Shown here one piece after another: positions 22,520 through 34,900 of a stretch of 64,000 bases of DNA. Every line of letters begins with the position of its first letter. Positions within the stretch are counted from its first letter, which is position 1. A program made the translations under genes and the position numbers. The stretch lies in the NCBI GenBank assembly GCA_028583605.1, contig CM053329.1, positions 36,951,992 to 37,015,991 of the forward strand, written 5' to 3'. The DNA comes from Dastarcus helophoroides. Taxonomy: Eukaryota; Arthropoda; Insecta; Coleoptera; Bothrideridae. The notes beneath the pieces are model-generated. The model saw only the letters and a program-made list of their open reading frames with translations, had not been told where the DNA came from and did no database searches.

Positions 22520-24700
22520 TTCGATTTTTGTTTTCGAAATTTCTATTTTTTTCATGTTTCGTGTCTTTGGAAATTTCAGTTTATTTCCTCGTAATTTATT
22601 CCTTTTTCGAAAGTTTGAAATTTATTTTAAAAGCCCTCTTTTTTCGAAATTTTGATAATTTTCTGAAGATACGACTCTTTCCGAAATTCTGATTTTATCC
22701 CAAACAATCTGATCCCTTGCATTATTGAAAATCTCAACATTTTTGTTGAAATTCTTATTCTCAAAATTTCGACTTGTTAGGATTCGTCGTTTTCATAAAG
22801 ACTATTTTATTCTAAAAATTTGGCTTTTTGTGCGAAATTTCCATTGTTTCGTCTTTTTTTTTCTAAATTCGTCCTTTTCTCGAAATTTTGACTATTTTTT
22901 TAAAATTTGTCGTTTTTATTTCGTCTTAATCACAAAATTGGACTTTTTCCTTAAAATGTGTCCTCTGGAATTTTTTTTTTTTTAATTTCGAAAATTTTAC
23001 TCGAGATGTCGACTGTTTTCTCGAAATCTTTCTTTTTTTCGAAATTTTTTACTTCTAGAATCTGTCTTCGGAAATAACTATTTTCTTAAAGTTTATCATT
23101 TTGTCAAAATTTTTATGGTTTTCTCAAAATTCGATATTTAATATTTCTGGAAATAACGAGTTTTTCTTTAAAGTTCGCCTTTTTTTGAAATTTTTATCTT
23201 CTCGAGATTTTCAGTGTTTGTAAAATTTGTTTTTGTTTTGGGATATATGTATTTGACCCTGAAAATTCGTCTTTATTCTCGAAATCTCCCCTTTTTCCAA
23301 AATTCTTAACTTCTAGAATCTGTCTTCAGAAATAACTGTTTTCTTAAAGTTTACCATTTTGTCAAAATTTTCATGGTTTTCTCAAAATTCGATATTTAAT
23401 ATTTCTGGAAATAACGAGTTTTTTTTTGAAATTAGCCTTTTTTTTGAATATGTGATCTTCTCGAAATTTTGAGTGTTTTCAAAATTTGTTTTTGTTTTTG
23501 GAAACGTGGATTTGCCCTGAAAATTCGTCTTTTTCCTCGAAATCTCCCCTTTTTCCGAAATTCTTAACTTCTAGAATCTGTCTTCAGAAATAACTGTTTT
23601 CTTAAAGTTTACCATTTTGTCAAAATTTTCATGGTTTTCTCAAAATTCGATATTTAATATTTCTGGAAATAACGAGTTTTTCTTTGAAATTCGCCTTTTT
23701 TTGAAATTTTTATCTTCTAGAAATTTTGAGTGTTTTCAAAATTTGTTTTTGTTTTTGACAACGTGGATTTGCCCTGAAAATTCGTTTTTTCCTCGAAATC
23801 TCCCCTTTTTCGAAATTCCTAACTTCTAGAATTTATCTTCGGAAATAACGGTTTTCTTAAAGTATATCATTTTGTCAAAATTTTCATGGTTTTCTCAAAA
23901 TTCGATATTTAATATTTCTGGAAATAACGAGTTTTTCTTTGAAATTCGCCTTTTTTTTGAAATTTTTATCTTCTAGAAATTTTGAGTATTTTCAAAATTT
24001 GTTTTTGTTTTTGGAAACGTGGATTTGCCCTGAAAATTCGTCTTTTTCCTCGAAATCTCCCCTTTTTCGAAATTCTTAACTTCTAGAATTTGTCTTCGGA
24101 AATAACGGTTTTCTTAAAGTTTATCATTTTGTCAAAATTTTCATGGTTTTCTCAAAATTCGATATTTAATATTTCTGGAAATAACGAGTTTTTCTTTGAA
24201 ATTCGCCTTTTTTTTGAAATTTTTATCTTCTAGAAATTTTGAGTGTTTTCAAAATTTGTTTTTGTTTTTGGAAATGTGGATTTGATCCTGAAAACTCCTA
24301 TTTTTTTCAAAATTTCAATTTTATCGCAAAAAATCTGATCCCTTACGTTATTGGAAATTTCAACTTTTTTGTTGAAACTTATCTTGTTCTCAAAATTTCG
24401 ACTTTTTAAGAGTCGTCGTTTTCATAAAGACTATTTTATTCTCAAAATTTAATTTTTTATACGAAGTCTTCATTGTTTCACCTTTTTTTTCTCGAAATTC
24501 TTCCTCTTCTCGAAATTTCGACCATTTTTCTAACATTTGTCTTTCCTTTCGTTTCGGTCGCAAATTTCACTTTTTTCTCAAAATGTTACTTTCTATGGAA
24601 TATTTCCAGTTTGTTTAATTTTAAAAGTTTTAGTTGAAATCTGGACTGTTTTCTCAAAATTTCCCTATTTTCTCGAAATTCTTCTTAACTTCTAGAATAT
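22520..24700. repeat. ~258 bp tandem array (about five copies) inside a larger duplication
   Basis: GATATTTAATATTTCTGGAA recurs at about 23133, 23391, 23649, 23904 and 24161 (spacing about 255-259), with GAAACGTGGATTTGCCCTGA and TTCTAGAATCTGTCTTC in each unit. The flanks at 22690-22830 and 24310-24450 are copies of each other (CTGATCCCTT…TTCATAAAGACTATTTTATT), so a ~1.6 kb duplication framed the array. T-rich on the plus strand. Confidence 0.88.
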
Positions 24701-24846
24701 GACTTCAGAAAAACCTGTTATTTTAAGTTTGACATTTTGTCGAAATTTCCACGTTTTTCTCAAAATTCGATATGTAATATTTTGTTTAATGTTTTTCATC
24801 GAAATCCGTCCTTTTCTGAAATTCTTATCTTCTTGAAATTTCGTCT

Positions 24847-24953
24847 TTAGAGCAACGTTTGTTGTGTTTTCAATCTTTCTTGGTTTCAGGGAACAAGATT
24901 TGTATTTCAATTTTTGAAGATAACCAAGGACCAGTCCGCTCCACAAAAAAAAC
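24847..24953 (+). repeat. Foldback repeat, right arm with 3' tail
   Basis: TTAGAGCAACGTTTGTTGTG … GGTTTCAGGGAACAAGATTT … GATAACCAAGGACCAGTCCG, then A-run. It sits exactly where the surrounding DNA changes from T-rich to A-rich. Confidence 0.82.
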
Positions 24954-24959
24954 TAGTAA

Positions 24960-26480
24960 ATTTGAAACAAATATCGAAATATTCAAAAACTTTTCCTTAG
25001 CTAAACTTTTAGAGCAAACTTGCGAAAAAGTGTAGAAAATTTCCTGAAAAATGTCGAAATTTTGAAGTAAAATAAGAGATTTATTAAAAAAATTATAAAA
25101 ATTTAGCGAAATACAACAAAACCCCTACAAAGCTCCAAAGTTTTGTTACATCATTATTTAGAAAAAAAATAGAGATTTCACGAAAATATAAAACTTTTCA
25201 AAAAAGAGGTTAATATTTTGGGAAAAAATTTCAAAATTTTCAGAAAAAAACTAGAAGTTCTGAGACAAACGTCGAAGTAAAAACTTCTTGAAATAAATCT
25301 TTATAGAAAAGTCTAATTTTGGAAAAAAGTTGAAATTTCTAGAAAAAAGGATAATATCCTAAGTTTATTAAAAACGGGTTTGCTTTTTTGTTTCCGTGTT
25401 GATTTGTTTTTTCCAAAAATTTTGTAATGTTTTTTATATGCTTTCAAATTTACCTCCAAGAAACTTGAAAACTGCAAACATTATTCAGAAAAAAATTCGA
25501 AATTTCGCTAAAAGTCAAAATTTTGAGAAAGAGAGTCAAACAAACTAGAAGCTTTGAGGCAAACGTCAAAGTAAAAACTTCTTTAGATAAATATTTATAG
25601 AAAAGTGCAAATTTCGCAAAAGAAATCGAAATTTCTAGAAAAAAGTTGAAATTTTGGGATAATTCCCCAAGTTTATTAAAAACTTTATTTTTGTTTCCAT
25701 GTTGATTTGTTTTTTCCCAAAATTTTCGTAATGTTTTAAATAAGCTTCCAAATTTACCTCCATTGTTCTCCATTTAATGTAAATTTTGTAAAAACTTAAA
25801 AACTGCAAACATTATTCAGAAAAGAATTCGAAATTTCGCCAAAAGTCAAACTTTTGAGAAAAAGAGTCAATATTTTGGGAAAAAATCCTAAGATTTTCAA
25901 AACAAACTAGAAGCTTTGAGGCAAACGTCGAAGTAAAAACTTCTTTAGATGAATATTTATAGAAAAGTGCGAATTTCGCAAAAGAAATCAAAATTTCTAG
26001 AAAAAAGTTGGAATTTTGTAATAAATCCCTAGGTTTATTAAAAACGTTTTTTTTTGTTTCCATGTTGATTTGTTTTTTCTCAAAATTTTCGTTATGTTTT
26101 TAATAAGCTTCCAACTTTACCTCCATTGCTCTCCATTTAATGTAAATTTTGTAAAAAACTTAAAAACTGCAAACATTATTGAGAAAAGAATTCGAAATTT
26201 CGCTAAAAGTCAGAATTTTGAGAAAAAGAGTCAATGTTTTGGGAAAAAATCTCGAGATTTTCAGAACAAACTAGAAACTTTGAGGTTGAAATTTTGAAAT
26301 AAATCCCGAAATTTATTAAAAACCTGTTTGTTTTTCTTTGCTTCAGTGTTGTTTTGTTTCTTTGCCAAAATTTAGATAATGTTTTAAATAAATTTCCAAA
26401 TTTATCTCCATTGTTCTCCATTTAATGGAAATTTCGTAAGACAACTTAGAAATTCCAAATATTATTTAAACAAAAAATCG
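24960..26480. repeat. Second ~370 bp array, about four copies
   Basis: Same unit and orientation as 16.48-19.44 kb. The CATTG(T/C)TCTCCATTTAATG landmark is at about 25759, 26122 and 26409, with a partial unit around 25450. GAGACAAACGTCGAAGTAAA at 25262 matches the first array. Confidence 0.85.
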
Positions 26481-27476
26481 AAAGTTCGCAACATTTTGAG
26501 AGAAAAAATTTCTCAAAATTTCGTGTGTTTTCAAAATTCGATTTTATTTTTAGAAATTCGTTGCTAATCCTTAACAATCGTCTTTTTTTCGAAAATTCGA
26601 TATTTTATTCAAAAATGGTCTTTTTCGTAAACGATTATGCTCAAAATTTGGCTCTCTTTCCAAATAATGATATTTCGAAACCCCAATTTTATTTTTAAAA
26701 ATTTCACTTTAAATTTTCTAGATAATATTTTTTTCTAAATTTCTAGGATATTTCAACAAATTCCCACTTCAGTCTATCAATTTGCTCTATTATGCAACCT
26801 TAATGCTGATATCTTTCAATAATATATTTGAATTTGATAATTCGAAACTCCAATTTTATTTTTTTAAATTTCACTTTAAACTTTCTAGGAAATATTTTTT
26901 TCTTTTTTTCTAAATTCCTAAGATATTTCAACAAATTCCCACTTCAGTCTGTCAATTTGCTCTATTATGCAACCTTAATGCTGATATCTTTCAATAATAT
27001 ATTTGGATTTTTTTCGTTATTTCGGCGTTTTTTTTTTCATAATTTCAATTTTATATTTTGAATTTTTGCCGTTTCATAATATTTTGTAAACCCAAGAGCT
27101 TAAGCTATTTCATCAATTTAATTGAAATTTTGAATTTTAACTGAATAATTTTAATACTTTTGGAAACTCTTTAAAACATTCCTGTTTTTTTTTTCAATTT
27201 TCATTTATTTATCTGTTTTTTCAAATAACTTCTATCAAAAACCCAAAATTGTTACTTTCTTCTGAAAAGGATTTATGGAGACTGAATGGACTGGATGACA
27301 TTATTATTTATTTAGAGAAATAATACGAATGATTAATAAATTTTGAGTTTCTGTTCAAAATTTTAACTTTTTCTACAAAGGTGAATATCTTCTATTCAAA
27401 ACTTCCACTTTTATTTAAAAATGTTAATTTTTTTTATCGGTGTCGAGTTTTTTTTGTATTTCTGCTTTAATGTTGA
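26481..27476. repeat. ~177 bp duplication in T-rich sequence
   Basis: CAACAAATTCCCACTTCAGT is at about 26753 and 26930, with ~150 bp of matching flank on each side (26672-27007). The remainder is T-rich without a supported gene. Confidence 0.75.
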
Positions 27477-27505
27477 ACAATAATAAATAAATAAATAAAT
27501 AAAAA
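27477..27505. repeat. (AAAT)n microsatellite
   Basis: About six AAAT/TAAA units. Confidence 0.8.
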
Positions 27506-28513
27506 GCCGCCCGAATTAAATTTCATCTTGGTAGGGTTTTTGGGGGTATATCGAGCTGTAAAGACCCACTTAACATTGGTGTTTTCCTCGATATTTTTGG
27601 TTCAGCTCTTAATTTTCCAAGAAAACACTAAAGGCCTTTTTTTAGTTTTTCAAATTCACATAAAAAATGCAAATTTTCTTTTTCAAAAAATCAAGGGGTA
27701 ATACTTGAGAAGAAATTGTTCAAGTTTTCAAGACCAACCTTCAACTTTGTGTGCAATCACTGGCTGCTAAGATGTCGATAATCAAAAGCAAAATGAGCGT
27801 TTTCCATTCAAAGACCGATTTCTCGGCGAAAAATGGTCGTCTTAAGATCTTTTAAGAAATTGAAGCCAACAGCTATCCGGTCCATATGATGGTACAGTCA
27901 AAAAAAATTCTGTAGACAAAAAAAAACAAAAATTTCGAAAATTTTTTGGTCGATATTTTTCTTAAGATTACTTTAGAACGGCAGACGCTAAAAAATTCGA
28001 ATTTTTGATTCAAAAACTAGATACTTGGAGCTACAAATGGTTTTTTTTTAGATCTTCCGTATGATCATTTTTCGTCCACTTACAGTCTCTTGAAAATCGC
28101 CTAAAAATTTGGATATTTTTTTTAAACCCTTGACTTTTTCCTCAAGTGTATGTTTTTAATATTTTTGTCTGGGGCGACCGAAGACTAATTAAAAAAGAAC
28201 TTTCTTCACTAGTTGTCCAAGGGCCGGTTGCAACGAGGAGTTTAGTGGGCCACATCGTTCCAAAGGCCACATGTTGTTAACCACTGCCCTAAGGGATTAA
28301 AATATACTTAATAAAGCTCTAAACTGGCTAAGACAACGCCCAACCAAAAACCCAATGGTCTAAAACGGTGACATTTTGCAAAAAAAATCCCCAGATAACG
28401 TAAGTGCGCAAACAGTGTTTTTGAAAATTCATATCCTAAGGCAGTTAAGTAGACAACTTTGTCATGTCTTCGTCATTTTTATAGTTAGAAACCTACAAAG
28501 GGGTGTTTAGCGT
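27506..28513. other. Intergenic; contains a dispersed repeat and a possible hAT terminus
   Basis: About 27990-28140 (AAAAACTAGATACTTGGAGC … CAGTCTCTTGAAAATCGCC) is related to sequence at 49700-49830 and in part to 40170-40250. No gene seen. Confidence 0.5.
28218..28286 (-). mobile_element. Possible hAT transposon terminus
   Basis: The minus strand starts CAGTGGTTAACAACATGTGG and continues with CC-rich sequence, resembling hAT ends of the CAGTGGTTC-type. No partner end was found nearby. Confidence 0.3.
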
Positions 28514-28522
28514 TTTTAGCAA

Positions 28523-28803
28523 TTAGCCAGTTGAAATACAAATTTTGTCCCCTGAAACCACGAAAGAAGATTAAAAAAAAAACAACAAAGGTTGCTCTAA
28601 CGCGTTTCGATAGCAAAGCTGTCATCTTCAGAGAGATACTTTGTTGTGTTTTTTCCAGTATCCCTCTGAAGATGATAGCTTAGCTATCGAAATGCATTAG
28701 AGCAACCTTTCTTGTGCTTTCTAATCTTTCTTGGTTTCAGAGGACAATATTTGTATTTTAATTTTGGAAGATAACCAAGGACCACTCCACCAAAATAAGT
28801 CGG
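28523..28803 (+). mobile_element. Full-length foldback element
   Basis: Left arm (TTGAAATACAAATTTTGTCC), two mirrored hammerhead-like hairpins around 28615-28705, right arm, and the 3' tail (GATAACCAAGGACCACTCCA). In the right half the stem III-like palindrome reads ATGCAT rather than ACGCGT. TTTTAGCAA at 28514-28522 and 28804-28812 may be the target duplication, though the fit at the left edge is imperfect. Confidence 0.8.
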
Positions 28804-28812
28804 TTTTAGCAA

Positions 28813-31422
28813 CGTTTTTTTAAAAAAGAGATAAATAAGGGACGAAAACTGGTATGGATTATTTTTCGAATAAGAAATCTGTTTTAAGAAAAAGCAAAAG
28901 GTTCCTGCGATGTTACTGTTTGTCGATGGGAAATCTCATCAGGTACCTAACTGGCATATTGTCGCAAAGTTAGTAACAATACTAGTTTTCTTAAGTCCAG
29001 GTGGCAGAAGCTGACTATGCTTGCAGTGATTGCAAGAGACAAGATCATACAAAGAAATATTGTGTCCAGTAATGAAGAATTTTCCAGGAACTGGGGAAAA
29101 TAAACAGATAGGCTGCTGTGTATTTACTAGAAATTTTACGGCCAACTAAGTGAAACTTGAATTAAACCGAGAACATGGTAGTTATATTACATCAACGTGA
29201 TACTTTGTTACGAGTTAAACCATTTGATTATCTCACAAAGTGCTTCGTTATTTTCTGGAATATTGCTTCTTAACTTGTCCTTTTGTAAAGCGTTTCTCAA
29301 CGCACAACAAAATACCAGTTCAATTTGCCGTTCATATTGCAAATCATGCTGTGCAAATAACTCATAGTATTTAGTACAAGCTCGGTCACTGTTATCTCTT
29401 TAGATCGCACTCACACCCACTACTTGTTGTGGTTCTAGCATTATATGGAACTCCCGATCGATCCCTGGGTCATTATCATGTAACGCGATGTCTACTCTTG
29501 TAATTATTACTAAGAGATTTTGCCCTACTTTACTGCTTCCTGTCTTAATCTTACCTTCTAATATTTAAAGCACGAAACGACGAATTTCGCCAATTTAAAC
29601 TTGAGAACTCGATGCTCGTTTTTACCTCGACGATGACATTAACAAATTTGGGTTCATTACAAGACGTCGAATTTCCAGCTGAAATGCAATTAGATTGGAG
29701 GCTTCAATAATAATTGACAGTATTTTAACTTTCCCGCTTGAGAGCCTTGACCCAATATTTGACGCTTTCGAAGTGGTTCGATACGGAAAAATGATTACAT
29801 TTAATTATGAAAATAGTAGGGAAGAATCGTCCTTTTAATATTTCATGTGTTTATGCATATTATATTTGTGTTTTTCAAACTGATATATACTTATTACATG
29901 GCATTAAGAATGAAAATAGTAGATCGTATTATTGTAATTTAAATACGACTGGAAGCTAATAAAAAGGTCTGTTACTGTACACTGACTAAAAAATTGTGAT
30001 ATAATAGAAAATGACATCAAATTGTATGGTTTTTAAAAAACTGTGTAATATCCAATTACTTATTAGTCATCGAAATGTGTATGAGTTCCTTTAAATAACG
30101 CAATCCCAGACGTCCTTGAAGTAATTAAGGAAATTTATATTTACGCAGGTGTGCATTTCAGAACTCTCTAAAAGTTGAATGTTCTGGAATAGATTTTAAA
30201 AATGTCACGCTAATACACGAAATTGTAATAACATTCGTAATATTCTATTTATGTTAAGAATTCAAATTTTTTTAGAAACATTTCAACTCTGATTTGAGAT
30301 TTCGAATGTAAACCTCAAAATGCCGACCTCCTTTTTTCTGCGAATTTCATGTTTAATCTCCTTTAGAAATATTTGTCGAAATTTTGTATTTCATGTCGAT
30401 TCTTTTGTAAATGTACTCAAAAATTCGATTTTTTAAAATAGTACTTGAGTTTCTGCTCTTAACTTGAATTCTTTTCTTTAACTTCTCAATTTACCTAAAC
30501 CCTAAACTTTTATTTGTTTACTTTTTTTTTTTGTAAATGTAGAAATTTTTTTATAGTTCAACTTTTAAATTTACAATTTTCCTACAAATTTAAAGTCAAA
30601 GCTTGTAACAAAACATTTCAATTCCGAATTAGACCGTCCTTAGTTACGAAGTTTCGCAATTATTGACATTCGTCGCCATATTTTGATTTCAGTCGCGACA
30701 TTTCAAAGAAAAAAGACCACCATTTCCAAAAAAACTTGATTTACAAGTTTTGGAGATTAAAAATGCCAAGTTAAACTCAGATTTTTAAATATCTTGCTTT
30801 TCAGAAATTCACAACTTAGAAAAGTCGACATGGGCGTAGGTAGGATTTCGTTCAGGGGTGGGGACAACAAGCAATCTGAAAAAACATTTAAAAAAGGGAA
30901 ACCGGAAAACCTACCGACACTGAGTATATGTATATGTACATTTAACTTCTCAAACTGGTGGGGGGATCAAATTTGCAGAAAATCGAATATAAAATAAAAA
31001 CCGAACCTTCCGAAACATGTCGAAATTTTAAAGAACACAAGGTGAAATTTTTAAAAGTCCAATTTTGTGAAAAATAAGTGGCAAAAAAAGTTCAGTAATC
31101 AAAAATATTTCTTTCAGTATATTTACTTTATATTAATTTTGTCATAACGTTGAAATTTAAAATAAATCTTTTTCTCGGAATTTCCTATGAATTTTATTCT
31201 CAGATTTTTATTAAAATGTTGTTCCCATTTTACAAAAATAAGGAATTTGGAAAGAAGTCAAAATTTTGAAATAATGTTTCACTGAGTGTAGAAATTTCCA
31301 GAAATATCACATTTTGAAATACAAGTCAAAATTTTGAGATTAAAACATATTTTGAAAAACATAAATTTTTGGAAAGTCAAATTAAAAAAATAATTTTTTT
31401 AGAAAAAGTCGTGTAGCGTACC
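28813..31422. other. Intergenic, no gene recognised
   Basis: 28.8-30.2 kb has ordinary composition. A 68-codon minus-strand frame (28939-29145) includes Cys and His residues but matches nothing I know. 30.2-31.4 kb is AT-rich degenerate sequence with scattered TTTCGACTTTT-like motifs. Confidence 0.5.
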
Positions 31423-31571
31423 TTCTAGAAATAATGTATCGGCGTAAACAGGATAAGCATTACGTCCTAATGACCTTATCGTCATAGGGATTTTACGATA
31501 TTTCGTACAAATATCATTAGAGTTTTGAGAAAAGTAATTACCCCGAAAGGCCATTGACATTATTTCTAGAA
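31423..31571. mobile_element. Candidate 149 bp MITE with perfect 15 bp terminal inverted repeats
   Basis: TTCTAGAAATAATGT (31423-31437) and its exact reverse complement (31557-31571). The interior has little similarity to neighbouring repeats. No target duplication could be settled (flanks GCGTACC / GACGTC), so the true ends may lie slightly outside. Confidence 0.55.
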
Positions 31572-31955
31572 GACGTCAGAACCCCCACTTTTAGGAAAGT
31601 GGAGAAGAAAAATTCAACAATGAATTGGGAGTTCTGTTCGGGTTTTCAATGTGGTTGGTCCATTTTTGTTATTATTCCTAGTTAATATAATGTTTAAAAT
31701 ATAATCTGGTTTTTGTGTTCTAATCGAATCAACATCGCTACAGGCGCATATTAAAGAAAATTGAATTATTAAAGATTTTTGAAAAATATTATTGAAAAAT
31801 GGAAAAAAAGGTCGAAATCTCTAGAAGAAAATTCAAAATTTCCAAGGCAAATTTTACTTTTGAGAGAAAACTGTAGAAGTTTTACGAATAATTTCGCAAG
31901 AGACGAAGATCGTTAAAAAATTTTTGGGAAAAGTTGGAATTTTTAAAAAATCAAA
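31572..31955. other. Intergenic spacer before the satellite
   Basis: AT-rich, no gene or clear repeat seen. Confidence 0.5.
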
Positions 31956-34900
31956 TTTAAAATAAATACCTAACCTATAGGAAAAGTCCAAAAATGTTAA
32001 AAATTCGAGGAGACCAATGAAACTAAAGAGGATTAAGTTATCTAGAAGTACTTTATAATAAAATCGCTAAGAAAAATTATTGACCTACGTGGATCTATTA
32101 AGGAGAAAAAAAATTTGAAATCGATGGTTTTCTCAAAAAATGACTCTTTTATTTTAAACCACGATAACTCGGCAACAAATCATCGTATAGAGCTCGGAGA
32201 TCAATCAGATTGAAAGAAGTTAAGTTATTTAGAGGAGCTTTATCATTGAAATAAAAATACTGAACAATGGAAACTTTTTTAAATTGAAGAATAAATTTAG
32301 AAATCGATGGTCTCCTCAAAAAAGAACCAATTTATTTTAAATAACGATAATTCAGCCAAAAATAATTGCACACAGCTCGGGGACCAGTGAACTTAAAGAG
32401 AATTAAATTATCTAAAAGTGCTTTATAATAGGATTGCCGAGACAAAAATTATTGATGTTTTTAAAGTGGAAAAATAATATTGAATTGCGTGGGTTTCAAA
32501 GTGAAGAGAAAATTTCGAAAATCGATGGGTTTCCCAAAAAAGGACCAATTTATTTTAAACAAGGATAATTCAGCCAAAAATAATTGCACACCGCTCGGGG
32601 ACCAACGAACTTAAAGAGGGTTAAATTATCTCAGAGTACTTTATAACAGGATTTCTGAGACAAAATTAAGTGGACGTTTTTAAAGTGGTAACAAATATTG
32701 AATTGCATGGTTTTCAAAGTAAAAAAGAAACTTCGAAATGGATGGGTTTCTCAAAGAGGACCATTTTATTTTGAACAACGATAATTCAGCCAAAAATAAT
32801 TACACACAGCTCGGGGACCAGTGAACTTAAAGAGGATTAAATTATCTAAGAGTACTTTAAAACAGGATTGCTGAGACAAAACCAAGTGGATGTTTTTAAA
32901 GTGGAAAAAAAATATTGAATTGCGTGGTTTTCAAAGTGAAAAAGAAACTTCGAAATGGATGGGTTTCTCAAAGAGGACCATTTTATTTTAAACAACGATA
33001 ATTCAGCCAAAAATAATTACACACAGCTCGGGGACCAGTGAAATTAAAGAAGACTAAATGATCTAAGAGTACTTTATAATAGGATCGCTGAGACAAAAAT
33101 TATTGAACTACGTGGATGTTTTTAAAATGGAGAAAAAAATATTGAATTGCGTGGTTTTCAAAAGGAAAAAGAAACTTCGAAATCGATGGGTTTCTCCAAG
33201 AGGACCATTTTATTTTGAACAACGATAATTCAGCCAAAAATAATTACACACAGCTCGGGGACCAGTGAACTTAAAGATGATTAAATTATCTAAGAGTACT
33301 TTATAATAGGATTGCTGAGACAAAACTAAGTGGATGTTTTTAAAGTGGAAAAAAATATTGAATTGCGTGGTTTTCAAAGTGAAAAAGAAACTTCGAAATG
33401 GATGGGTTTCTCAAAGAGGACCATTTTATTTTGAACAACGATAATTCAGCCAAAAATAATTACACACAGCTCGGGGACCAGTGAACTTAAAGATGATTAA
33501 ATTATCTAAGAGTACTTTATAACAGGATTGCTGAGACAAAACTAAGTGGATGTTTTTAAAGTGGAAAAAAATATTGAATTGCGTGGTTTTCAAAGTGAAA
33601 AAGAAACTTCGAAATGGATGGGTTTCTCAAAGAGGACCATTTTATTTTGAACAACGATAATTCAGCCAAAAATAATTACACACAGCTCGGGGACCAGTGA
33701 AATTAAAGAGGTTTAAATGATCTAAGAGTACTTTATAATAGGATCGCTTAGACAAAAATTATTGAACTACGTGGATGTTTTTAAAATGGAGAAAAAAATA
33801 TTGAATTGCGTGGTTTTCAAAAGGAAAAAGAAACTTCGAAATCGATGGGTTTCTCCAAGAGGACCATTTTATTTTGAACAACGATAATTCAGCCAAAAAT
33901 AATTACACACAGCTCGGGGACCAGTGAAATTAAAGAAGACTAAATGATCTAAGAAAAATTATTGACCTACGTGGATTTATTAAGGAGAAAAAATAAATTG
34001 AAATGGATGGTTTTCTCAAAAAATGACTTTTTCATTTTAAACCACGATAACTCGGCAACAAATCATCGTACAGAGCTCGGAGATCAAGATTGAAAAAAGT
34101 TAAGTTATTTAGAGGAGCTTTATAATAGGGTAATTGAAATAAAAATACTGAACAATGGAAACTTTTTTAAATTGAAGAATAAATTTAGAAATCGATGGTC
34201 TTCTCAAAAAAGAACCAATTTATTTTAAATAACGATAATTCAGCCACAAATAATTGCACACAGCTCGGGGACCAGTGAACTTAAAGAGGATTAAATTATC
34301 TAAAAGTGCTTTATAATAGGATTGCCGAGACAAAAATTATTGAACTACGTGGATGTTTTTAAAGTGGAAAAATAATATTGAATTGCGTGGGTTTCAAAGT
34401 GAAGAGAAAATTTCGAAAATCGATGGGTTTCCCAAAAAAGGACCAATTTATTTTAAACAAGGATAATTCAGCCAATAATAATTGCACACCGCTCGGGGAC
34501 CAACGAACTTAAAGAGGGTTAAATTATCTCAGAGTACTTTATAACAGGATTTCTGAGACAAAATTAAGTGGACGTTTTTAAAGTGATAACAAATATTGAA
34601 TTGCGTGGTTTTCAAAGTAAAAAAGAAACTTCGAAATGGATGGGTTTCTCAAAGAGGACCATTTTAGTTCGAACAACGATAATTCAGCCAAAAATAATCG
34701 TACACATGTCGGGGACCAGTGAACTTAAGAACGATTAAATTATCTCAGAGTACTTTATAAGAGGATTGCTGAGACAAAACTAAGTGGACGTTTTCAAAGT
34801 GGTAACAAATATTGAATTGCGTGGTTTTCAAAGTAAAAAAGAAACTTCGAAATGGATGGGTTTCTCAAAGAGGACCATTTTATTTTGAACAACGATAATT

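Noticed and set aside
16768..26421. Recurring minus-strand frames starting M-E-N-N-G-D-K-F-G-N
   Set aside because: They recur because the ~370 bp repeat recurs; frame and length change between units, with no conserved stop or domain.
28939..29145. 68-codon minus-strand frame with Cys/His residues
   Set aside because: Not a clear zinc-finger spacing and no family recognised; could be transposon debris.
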